DNA of 64,000 bases, taken from positions 1 through 64,000 of the forward strand of contig JAIFAC010000483.1 in assembly GCA_026545765.1 (NCBI GenBank). Direction: 5' to 3'. The first letter of the stretch is position 1. Each line of letters opens with the position of its first letter. Of this stretch, positions 38,135 through 48,300 are shown piece after piece. This stretch comes from Plantago major (taxonomy: Eukaryota; Streptophyta; Magnoliopsida; Lamiales; Plantaginaceae). The translations under genes and the position numbers were made by a program. Under the pieces are notes generated by a model, which was given only the letters and a program-made list of their open reading frames with translations, was not told the DNA's origin and did no database searches.

Positions 38135-41100
38135 GTGCAGAACACTCTAAAGACTAATTCAAAGTGGCATTTTGATAGTGGATGTGGGAAGCACATGACA
38201 GGAGACAAAGCAAATCTGATTGACTACAAAAAATGCAATGATAGACCAATTATCAGGTTTGCTGGAGGAGATGAAAATCCAACCATAGGTTTTGGCAATT
38301 TGAAGTTTGGAGCCCTCACAATCTCTGAAGTACTTCATGTAAAGGGATTGAAATATAATCTCCTAAGCATGAGTCAACTAGTAGACAAAGGGTACACTGT
38401 CAAGATCAAGTCAAAACTATGTAAAGTGATTGACAATGAGTCAAAGCAGACAATCTTGGTTGCAAGGCTTAAAGGAAATCTTTGTGTTGCTGATTGGGCA
38501 TCCGCCACAACCGAAGAATGTCTCATGGTGAGTCAATCTGGCCACACTGAAGAAAATTTTCTATGGCATAAAAGAATGAGTCACTTGAATTTCAAAACTC
38601 TGAATAAGCTAGCCAAGAAAGAGTTGGTGGTTCGTTTACCCAAAATGTCATATAGAAAAGAAGGTGTATGCTCAGCTTGCCAAATGGGAAAACAATCCAA
38701 AACATCTTTCAAGTCTAAAACTAGACATTCCAGTGAAAGGCCACTGCAAATGTTACATATGGATCTGTTTGAATCCTCAGTAACTAGTTATGCAGGAAAG
38801 AAGTATGGTCTGGTTATTGTTGATGATTACTCAAGATTCACTTGGGTTGTCTTTCTCAAACACAAATATGATGCAAGGGTTGAGATACCTAACTTGCTGA
38901 ATAAGCTCGAAGTCATGAAAAATGACAAGGTATCTGTAATCAGAACAGACAATGGTACTGAGTTTGTGAACCAGTACATCAAAGAGTTTTGTACTTGCAA
39001 AGGTATACAACATCAACTATCTTCTGAAATAAGTGAAATTTATTGGGTTGAAGCTGTAAACACAACATGCTACACTCAAAATAGATGTCTGATTAACAAA
39101 CACCATGACAAAACTCCTTACGAGCTTTTCATTTGTAGACCCCCTAGTATCAAACATCTAAGGGTGTTTGGTTGTGCTGAGGGTGTAACTCCCCAATCAC
39201 TTAGATTTATTTGACTCTTCCAAATGGTGCCAAGGTAAGAGGCTCCTTGCTAGGTGAGGACCGAAGCGTAAGAACTAGCTGCCAACTACTCCGGTAAGGA
39301 CCTGCACACTTGAGTGGGGGTTAGTGCCCGTTTGCTAAGTGTCAAACCGGATGAGACTTACTCGAGTGGTGAGGTTCAACTCTGTATACGATTCGTGATG
39401 TGACTAGCGAGAAGACTTGTTCGAAGTGACTTACTTGAAGTGCCTTGCTTATTGGGATATGTGCCTTATTTATAGGCTACCATTGAAATGGAAGGCCTTG
39501 CTAGGATTGCGCCATGTGTACGGCTAGGATTGAGCCACCAATGCTAAGATGAGGCCCATAGCCCAATAATGAAGCTTTAGCCCATGCCATCTTGGGCTTT
39601 AGGGGTAGTTTGGTCATTATTGGGAGAGTTTTTGAGGATTTGACAGAGTCTGGCGAGATCCCAGGTTCGGAGAGGTTGGTCCGGATGCTGATCCGATTCT
39701 TTGGTTGTCGGTGAGGAAGTTCTCCTGCCTGTCCAACTCTTCCGATTCGGAGCTTCTGGGTTCGGACATCTCACTCTTTGGTGCCCACTTGCTTGGTAGC
39801 TTTATGAGATGGTCATCTTTGGATCCAGGTCGACATCCAGTCGAGTCCTTGGGTCGGAGAGGGTACTGACTTAGCACCATGCTCCTTTCCCAGGGAGGCT
39901 CGGACCAAGGTGGGTCGGACCTAGTGTTCCGGGTCGGGCCTTGCAGGTCCAAATCCTTTGTCCCCTTCTCTTAGGGTGGGTCAGACCATAGATGGTCTAC
40001 CCGGATCGGACCATTGGCTCGGACCTAAGTGCCTCGGATCCTTTGGATGACTTAGGACGCCTTAGGATTCGTTCCTAGGTCCTTTATGATGGATTGGACA
40101 TATTTCCGTATCAACAGGTTGCATATGTTTTATTCTTAACAATGGAAAATAATACTTGAGAACATTTCAACCAAAGGCAGATGAAGTAGTATTTCTTGGT
40201 TATTCTCTGAATAGTAAAGCCTACAGAATCTACAACAAAAGAACGCAAAAGATCGAAGAATCTGTTCATGTAGTGTTCTATGAAGGAAACAAGAAAGTAC
40301 TCTTGAATGATGATCTCTCAGATAAGTTCAAAGAACTAATGATTAAAGATTCTGAAAAAGGATCCTTAGAAGAAAACAATTCTATCATTCAAATAGAGGA
40401 TGAGTCTGACGATGAAAAGCAACCTATGCTTAGTAACAACCAGATGGCTCTAAGACATGATGAAGAATTTCCTATAAGAATTCCAGAAATGGAATAGGTT
40501 ACTGAGAACCTTCATCATGAAGAGGTATCTGAAAACGAGATTGCTGAAATGCAAGTCCCAGATATCTCTAACACTGAAAAAGTGTCAGATATCCATGGCA
40601 TTTCCCATATGTCAGATATCTAAGATACTGCACAAGTATCTCATCAAGATCATATTGATTCACATTCAAATCAAAATGATATTGATCCTACTAGTTCAAA
40701 ACTCATTATAAAATGGATAAGAAATCATCCTGCAAAGGATGTGATTGGTCCCATAGACCAAGGAGTTATAACTAGAAGAGCAATCGCTGAAAATGCAAAT
40801 TGCCTCTATGGATGTTTCATCTCAAACATTTGAACCAAAGACTATAGAAGAAGCATTAAAAGATCAATATTGGATCTCTGCAATGCAAGAAGAGTTGGAT
40901 CAATTTGAGAGAAACAAAGTCTGAAAACTGGTTCCATTTGTTAACGGAATATCTGTAATCGGAGCCAAGTGGGTTTTCAGAAACAAAATGAATGAGTCTG
41001 GTGAAATAACCAGAAACAAAGTTAGGTTGGTTGCCAAGGGATTCACCCAGACTGAAGGACTAGATTTTGATGAATCATATGCACTAGTTTCAAGATTGGA

Positions 41101-42363
41101 TGCAATAAGACTCTTTCTAGCCTTTGAAGCTTATAATGACTTTACAGTTTATCAAATGGATGTCAAAAGTGCATTTCTAAATGGTGAACTTGCTGAGGAA
41201 GTCTATGTTGAGCAACCACCGGGTTTTGAAGTTTCCTCAGAAAGTAGGATGGTCTATGAGCTTCAGAAAGCTCTGTATGGGCTGAAACAAGCTCCAAGAG
41301 CATGGTATGATACATTGGCCAGATACCTACTAGAAAGTGGTTTCAAGAAAGGAGATGTTGATAAAGCACTCTTCACATTGAACCATGATGGGAAACTACT
41401 GTTAGTTCAAGTATATGTTGATGACATTATATTTGAATTTAAAGACAAGCAACTTTGTGAAGACTTTGCTGAACACATGAAATGTAAATTCGAGATGAGC
41501 ATGATGGGAGAATTGAATTACTTAGAAATTTGGAAGTCAAGCAACTCAATGATGGAATATTCATTAGTCAAACAAAGTATGCAAAAGACATGCTCAACAA
41601 GTTCAATCTAAAGCCTTTTCAAAAGAATGCTAAGATACCTATGAGCATTGGAACAAAATGACCTATCTTGAATCGACAAGAATGTTGAAGAACACAAGTA
41701 TAGGAAATTGATTGGTCTCTCTTGCCTCACTGCAAGTAGACCTGATATTCAATATGCAGTTGGAGTGTGTGCTAGATTTCAGACAAATCCAATGCAATGA
41801 CACTACAACATTGCTATGAAGATATTAAGGTATGTAAAGGGTACTGTAGAAGTCGGATTGTGGTATCCAAAAGACAGTGGATTGAGTTTGGTTGGCTATT
41901 CAGATCTCGACTATCTTTGGATCATTGCTTGAAAGAAAAAGCACCTCAGGAACTTGTCAATTTCTTGGTGCCAGATTGATATCATGGTTCAGCAAGAAAT
42001 AAAACTCAATTGCTACATCTACCACAGAGGCTGAATATATTGCTGCTGGGTGTTGTGCTTCACAAATATTGTGGATACAACAACAACTCAGAGACTATGG
42101 ACTCAATGAAGAGAAAACTCCCATTTTCTGTGACAACACAAGTGCTATTGCCATAACTCAGAATCCTAAGTTTCATGCTAGAACAAAGCACATTGATGTT
42201 AGACACCACTTCATCAGAGACCATGTTGAAAAAGACAATATAGAGATACTCAAGATTGGCACTGAAGACCAACTTGCAGATATCTTCACTAAGCCACTAC
42301 AAGAAAGTAGATTCTTAGCCTTAAGACACAGTCTTGGACTAATGGAGCTACCTAAGAACTGAA
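38135..42363 (+). pseudogene. pol of element A (protease, integrase, reverse transcriptase, RNase H), split
   Basis: Protease: HFDSGCGKHMTG with the catalytic Asp (38170s). Integrase: HHCC finger in HKRMSHLNF...CSACQMGKQ, then the first Asp in LHMDLFES and the second in IRTDNGTEF. The stretch carrying the catalytic Glu is missing because of a deletion of about 28 codons at 39024, when compared with B. A solo LTR interrupts it at 39175-40116. Further breaks are TAG at 40495 and TGA at 40921 (Trp in B). Reverse transcriptase at 40988-41611 keeps [13 protein letters not shown] and YVDDIIF, then shifts frame near 41522. RNase H and the C-terminus ADIFTKPL lie at 41990-42360. It cannot make active enzyme. 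Confidence 0.85.
39175..40116 (-). mobile_element. Solo LTR inserted in the integrase gene of A
   Basis: The 942-bp insert has TG...CA ends and is flanked by the perfect 5-bp duplication ggttg (39170-39174 and 40117-40121). Removing it restores the order seen in B. Read on the minus strand it starts tgttgatacgg and has a TATA box tataaata near 39473-39466, so minus is the likely orientation. It is more GC-rich than its host. No internal region remains, so it arose by recombination between two LTRs or by loss of the rest. Confidence 0.8.
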
Positions 42364-42546
42364 TAAGTTCAGATATCTGAAGAAGATATCAAAGGAGAGA
42401 GAAGAGAAATCTAGAACGGGTATCCAGAAAAGAGAAATCTGGAACGAGTATCCAGAAACCCAAGGGTAAAATAGCTATTTAAAGATCTCTGAGACAGGTA
42501 CTCAGATATCTAGATCACTCAGTGAGGGGGAACACAAAAGAGAATA
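42364..42546 (+). other. Post-pol tail of element A, ending at the C insertion site
   Basis: Untranslated part with two degenerate copies of the motif ggaacgggtatccagaaa, which is amplified as a 35-bp tandem repeat at the same place in B. The last five bases gaata are the candidate target duplication of C. Confidence 0.6.
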
Positions 42547-43307
42547 TGTTGGTCCAGATAACGGCAAAGTAAAAGACTGGGGGGGGGGGTGAATAGTCTT
42601 TTTAAAACTTTTGTCGATAAGCACAGTTTCTCAGATATCTGATACTTAATTTCAGAGAGCGGAAGACTTCTGAGATAAGTGCACGTGTTCAGCAAGATAA
42701 GTGTAAGTACTTTGCAATGTAAGTAAAACAAGTAATAAACTGCAGAAAGTAAATAACACGTCTTTTTATAGTGGTATCTGAAGGTGGCTTAATCCTTCAA
42801 CTAATCCACTTCGGTCTTTCTCAGACCAAGAATCCACTAAGATAAATGAGGTAACCTTACATATATCTTTTCTTAGATTCCTAAAAGCACTAGGTTCCCA
42901 ACCAAGTGTTCCCCTTGAGATTTTCCCTGGCTTCCACAGCCAAGTACTTCCTGTACTCAGAAACCTTTTTGAGCTATTCCTTAGCTTCCCAAGCTAAGTA
43001 CTTCTTGTGCTCAGCAACCTTGGAGTTATTCCTTAGTTTCTCAAACTAAGTACTTCCTGTACTCCACGTCGTATATGGTGTTGGTTTTAGGTTTGTTTGT
43101 CAGGTGAGCTTCTTTAATAACTTGTTCAGTTATTCAGATAGCTCTGTGAATCAAGTATACTTAATACACTTTGCAATGTATGGTATCTTGTTCTCTACTG
43201 ACCCAAGTCTATGGTAAGTGTTCAAGAGAATGAAACTTAGATATGAAATCTTAGTTCAACTCTTTCACAGATAACAATGCTCGTTAAGGATCAAGACACT
43301 TCGAACT
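42547..43307 (-). repeat. 3' LTR of C, outer part
   Basis: Begins tgttggtccagataacgg, the complement of the LTR end, and runs to ...cttcgaact, where B starts. Joined with 59105-59944 it gives about 1.6 kb, the size of the A LTR, and aligns with it across the join. Confidence 0.85.
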
Positions 43308-44992
43308 TGTTGGTCCAGATAACGGCAAAGTAAAAGACTAGAGGGGGGGGGGGGGTGAATAGTCTTTTAAAACTTTTGTCGATAACAAATATTTCTCAGA
43401 TATCTGAATGGATATCTGATACTTAGAATCAGAGTGCGGAAGACTTAATAAAGATAAGTGTAGAAACAGTTAATAAATGTGTGTGTGTGTTGCTGAAGTA
43501 TAAATACAGAAATGTAAATGACAAAGCAAGTATAGTGGTATCTGGAGGTGGCGTAATCCTCCAACTAATCCACTTCGGTCTATTAGAGACCTAGAATTCA
43601 CTAGAACAGATAATTGAGATAACCTTACAAAAATCCTATTCTAAGATTCTGAACAATTGGTTCTGACCAAAAGTTCCCCCTGAGTTGTTCCCTAGCTTCT
43701 TCAGCCAAGTACTTCCTATACTCAGAAACCTTTGAGTTGTTCCCTAGCTTCCCAAGCTAAGTACTTCCTATACTCAAAAACCTTGGAGTTATTCCTTAGT
43801 TTCCCAAATCAAGTACTTCCTATACTCCGGTAACCTTGGAGTTATTCCCGATTTTCAAACTAAGTACTTCCTGCATCCACGGTTTTGGTGTTGGTTTCGT
43901 TTGAGTTGTCGATGAGCGTCTTAATAACTTTTCGATTATTCAGATAGCTCTGTGAACTTAGTTACTTAATACACTTTACAGTATGGTATCTAGTTCGATT
44001 TCTTGACCAAGTCTTATGATATCATTCAAGAGAATGAATCTCGGATAGTTGATCTTTTGATTCAACTCCTTCACGATAGCTTTGCTTGTTTAGGATCGGG
44101 ACACTTAGAACTTCAGGTGTTTACTCAAGATCACAAGCTTTAGTCGCAATGTAAAGCTTTGATAATAAGTAAGAAGCTTTGAGAGTAAGATCGAGATCGT
44201 ATGTTTCAAATATTCAGTGTTCTGAGTTGTGTTCCGTGTGTTCTCTCAAGTTGTCTAAGTGTTGATATTTATAGATGAATTTGAGTACCGTTTGAATAGT
44301 ATCCGTTAGGCTCAAATTCGAACTATCGATATCTGTGTATAGTACTGTAGCAGGTTTTGTCTTCTTCTCAGAAGTTGCCGTTGCTTTTACTCAGACATCT
44401 CTGTCCGTGCATTAAATGCATTGTACTATACTTTTTTCCTGTAGTGTCAACGGAACTATGCTTTGTATCAGAGACTAGTCTTGTTGTCTGATTCTTTGCA
44501 CATCCTTATCTTCATTCTTCAGATACCACTTGTATTGATTGAAACAACCTTGTTTCTTTTCAGAAACGTGTTTAACGCTCAAGGTATCTGAGAACATATA
44601 TCTGTGGACACTTTCCTTGTCTTCAGATATGTATCTCATTTCTCAGATATCTCTTGTGACACAGTTTGTTTGAAACTGTTCGCGTCTACAAGATATCTGG
44701 CTAAGATATCTGAATAACAGATTCAGTAATCTTGTGCAGTTTTCTTCAAATCTTCAAAAGTTGTTGAGCTTTCTGCTTGGATGTCTTCTTCTTGGTCTTC
44801 TCTTCATAAAATAAAAATTACATTTTGAGACCTAACATCCTATACAAGATTAGCTAGACTATCATACTTAGTGGGTTTCCTCTTTTACAATGTTCAAGTG
44901 AACCAAGAGTACTAATCACCTTTCTGAGACTAAGATAAGTCATCATGTTGCTGAACAAAATCTAAACAGATATTCTAACAAAATATCTAACA
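43308..44992 (-). repeat. 3' LTR of B
   Basis: About 1685 bp; on the minus strand it starts tgttagatattttg and ends ctggaccaaca. A G-run next to its end (about 43341-43352) varies in length among copies. Differences from the other LTR of B cluster at CAG/CTG-like sites. It contains the TATA box near 44264. Confidence 0.85.
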
Positions 44993-45006
44993 AATTTCCC
45001 CATTTT
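44993..45006 (-). promoter_or_regulatory. Polypurine tract of B
   Basis: On the minus strand aaaatggggaaatt directly precedes the 3' LTR. This is the plus-strand primer for reverse transcription. C has the same tract at 59945-59959. Confidence 0.75.
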
Positions 45007-45378
45007 GATCAGTCAACGATGACTATCTTCCCTATTACAAATCTGGATGAGGAAACAATCCACCACTTAATCATTTCTTGAGATCTTTCAAATCATATAA
45101 TTAAGTGCAGAAAGTAGACATCAACCAAATCACAAGGTGTGATCTTTGCTGACAAGTTATCTTTTATAAAATACTATCTGAGAGTAAGTTCTTCAGATAA
45201 GTCGCAACTAAGGATTACAGATAACTTTAATACATAACACATTTAAGCTCAGTCAGCAAGATACATCAAAAATTACATAGTAAATTAGGACAACAGGAGT
45301 AACCAAGCTCCAAGTAAACATCCTAAAGAACTAGCTTCAAGTCTTCAATCTTCAAGTCTTCAACAAAGTTTCTATGGA

Positions 45379-48300
45379 TCAGTCTGCAAATTTCCTATCT
45401 CCAAACCTTTTGATGTCATAAGAATAATCATAAAGAAGAGTTCTGACAAGCATCTCTATGTCTCTGGCAAATCCACAGACTTCTTTGTAGGTTTTCGTAG
45501 GATTTTTCTTGGCAAAATGCTTGACCCATAGGTACTTTTCCCACTTCCAGGCATGCTCTATTCTGATATCTGAAAGCTTGAAGTATCCATAGATAATCTT
45601 CAGATATCTGATATCACCCTTGTATTGATCTTCTATCAGATAGAACGACTCATAGGGTTCCACAACAAGTCTTGGTCTTGTGCCTGTTCCTGTGATATTC
45701 AGAATCTTGTGCACATCATCTGGCTTTCCATATGGACAATCATCAGAGAGGTCCTTCTTCATGGCTTCAGTTCTCTTGACAACTTCAAAGTCCAACCATG
45801 CTTTGATGTGATTGGTGTTGATCAAGGTAGGTTTATTCTTTCTCCATGCCATGAGTTGTTTATGGATTGGTTCTGGAAATCTTGAATTTACCAATAGATG
45901 CTTAAGTTCCAGAATCCAATAGCCATTTTTCTGATGGATGCACCTGTAGACATAGGAATCATTGTCATACTTCACATACTCAATTTTGGCTTCTTCTGGC
46001 CTGAGTGGAAGTTGACTTTGTCTTTGTTCAGCTCTTAGTCTGTTCCTTTTCTGTCTTGAATTCTCTTTGGGGTTGTTGCTTGAAGAACTACCACCCTGGA
46101 TAGACTTGGTATTTCCAGAGGGTGTTTTAGCTGCTAGTGGCTTTGCAGCTATGGGCTCAGTTAGGCTTTCAATTTTCCTTTTTCTGTGAAGAGGAGCTTC
46201 ATCTTCATCAGTCTCTTCATCATCATCAAGATCAATTCTTGTGAGATCTTTGCAGCCTTCTTCATTGCCCTGGGATTTGATTTGACCTTCTTCTTCTTCT
46301 TCAGAAGATTCATCAATCCCTCTAACTTGTCTTCTCCTTGGAGCCTTAGTACTCCTTGGAGGTTTCTGTGCCATGGCCCTTGTTACCATTTTGGTTCCTT
46401 CAGTAGGTCTCTGGGAAGCAGCTTGGCTTGAGAAGGATTCATAGATTCTGAGTGGTGGTGGAAGTTTTCTTCTTCCTTTCCGAAAGCACCGACTCAGATT
46501 TCTTCTTGTTTTCATCTCCTTCTTCCCATTCCCCCTGACTTTGAGGTCCAGATTTGTACTTTCTTTCCCCCTTAGTCATTGTTGGCTGACTCAGTCTCAT
46601 AAAGGAATCTGAGAGAGAGTCAAAATGCCCTTGTAAATAGTTGTAGGCAGTGACCAACTTCTGAAGTTCGGCTTTGAGCTCCGATTACATTTGATAAGTC
46701 CATTGTCCTTATCGCTGAGCTCGCTTAATGGGCCTAGGATGGCATCTGCTTTTCCAGCAGTGTAACTTGCCTCTTGAAAAGCTTTTTCAGCTAAAGACAC
46801 ATCATCGTCCCTTGTCATTCCCAGATCTTTCTGAGCAATGATCATGCTAGTTGTTCTCTGAGTGATGAGCTCAGTGAACTTTCTCATTCGTAGGGACTGA
46901 GGCAATTACTTCCTTGTTTTGTGAAGACATCTCCTTATTCAGAGTAGCTAGTACTTGGTACCTGCTCATGTACTCTTGAGAGTGGACATTTGGCAGTTTG
47001 TTGAAGATTGTAGGAGCAATCAACTTTCTTTTTAAGTGAGAAACCGCTAGATGTTCATGGCGGTGTCCTACCAAAGTCTTGTCTTCTTCATCATCTGAGG
47101 GATTAGCCCAATGATCTTCATCCTCTTGGACATTTTCATCAATTGTATCAAGTCCAGCAACCATCTCAGAGATTGGTTTCTTTCCTTTCTAGGAGGAGGA
47201 TGGTACTTCTTTCGAAGAGGATGCAGCCTTAGCATCGTGCTTGACTTCAGATACTTCTTCAGTATCGAGTTCTTTGGTGATCTCTTGCACAACATCCCGT
47301 AGCTCTTTAACCGCAGAGTAAGCATTCATTTCTTTGAGGTATTGATCTTCTAGTTGATCAAGCCTTTCTCTGGATTGAGCTATTTGATCTTCCAGTTGAA
47401 GATGGAGCTGTTGTTCTTCTTCCAACAGTTGTCTGAGTTGAGCACTTCTGGTCTGAGTGTTTAATATTTTCTGATTGGTTTCTTCAGAAAACTCAACTAC
47501 TTGCTCAGTAGGAACTGCATGTTGGTGAGAAGATGGATGAGTAGATTTCTGAGGTGATGAAGACGGAGATTTCTGTGAAGTCTTCTCAGTTTGCTTTTCA
47601 AAGAATGAGGCATTGTTTCTCTGTGAAATTCCTCCGGTTCTCAGTGCAGAGCATCATCATCATCCTTTTGTCATTATCATCCTTTTGGTGATGATCGTGG
47701 GAGGTTCATCAAAGAAATTTTCATTCATTTCTTCCTCCTCATCATCTTCAGATACAAGATTGATCACTTCCGGATAGTGATCTTCGCCCATTAACTTCTT
47801 CTTGTTCGTAAGGTATGAATTGCAGTCAGGCGGCGGCTTGAATGCCATCTGTAATCTTGTCTGATCATCTGCCTGTTCAAAGGCATGTATCAAACTATGC
47901 GCCACTTTTCTGGAAAAGTCCTTGTGTAGTAGAGTCGCAACTGTATGTTGTTCTGTAGCGAACATTGCTTGGACATATGTTTCCAGTTCAAGAGCTCGTG
48001 CCCGTCTAGTTGGTTGATCAGTTATTCTCAATATTTCAGAGAGATCAGAGCACCTTAACTTCTGCCATTTCTTGAAGCATTGAATGTGCTTTGGCAAAGT
48101 GTGAGCTTTGAAGAAGTGAAGTAGGTCCCTTGTTTCTCCAATGGGAACCTGCTTTGCATCTGTTTGAGCCTGAAAGAAAGAGTTTTGAGTGAGTTTCAAA
48201 ACTTTGGTAGATATCTGAGTAGAAGTGTAGTTTAGTTTCTGAGATACCTGAGTATGAACACCAGGCTCAGATACTTGTTCTACTGGGACAATTGGTGTCT

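Larger units (their letters stand above)
33901..42546 (+). mobile_element. Element A: Ty1/copia (Sirevirus-like) retrotransposon, interrupted and truncated
   Basis: Order on the plus strand is 5' LTR, primer site, gag with long coiled coil, protease, integrase, reverse transcriptase, RNase H. Pol order with integrase before reverse transcriptase defines Ty1/copia. The element is broken at 42546, where the LTR of element C begins; its third ORF and 3' LTR should lie beyond C, outside the window. Within B, the sequence after the matching point (gggaacacaaaagagaata) continues with gtataactttctg, which shows that A was cut here. A is dead: it has frameshifts, stops, a deletion in integrase and an inserted solo LTR. 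Confidence 0.85.

Noticed and set aside
39577..39952. Minus-strand open frames inside the solo LTR
   Set aside because: Within an LTR of higher GC content, where chance open frames are expected; no protein motif.
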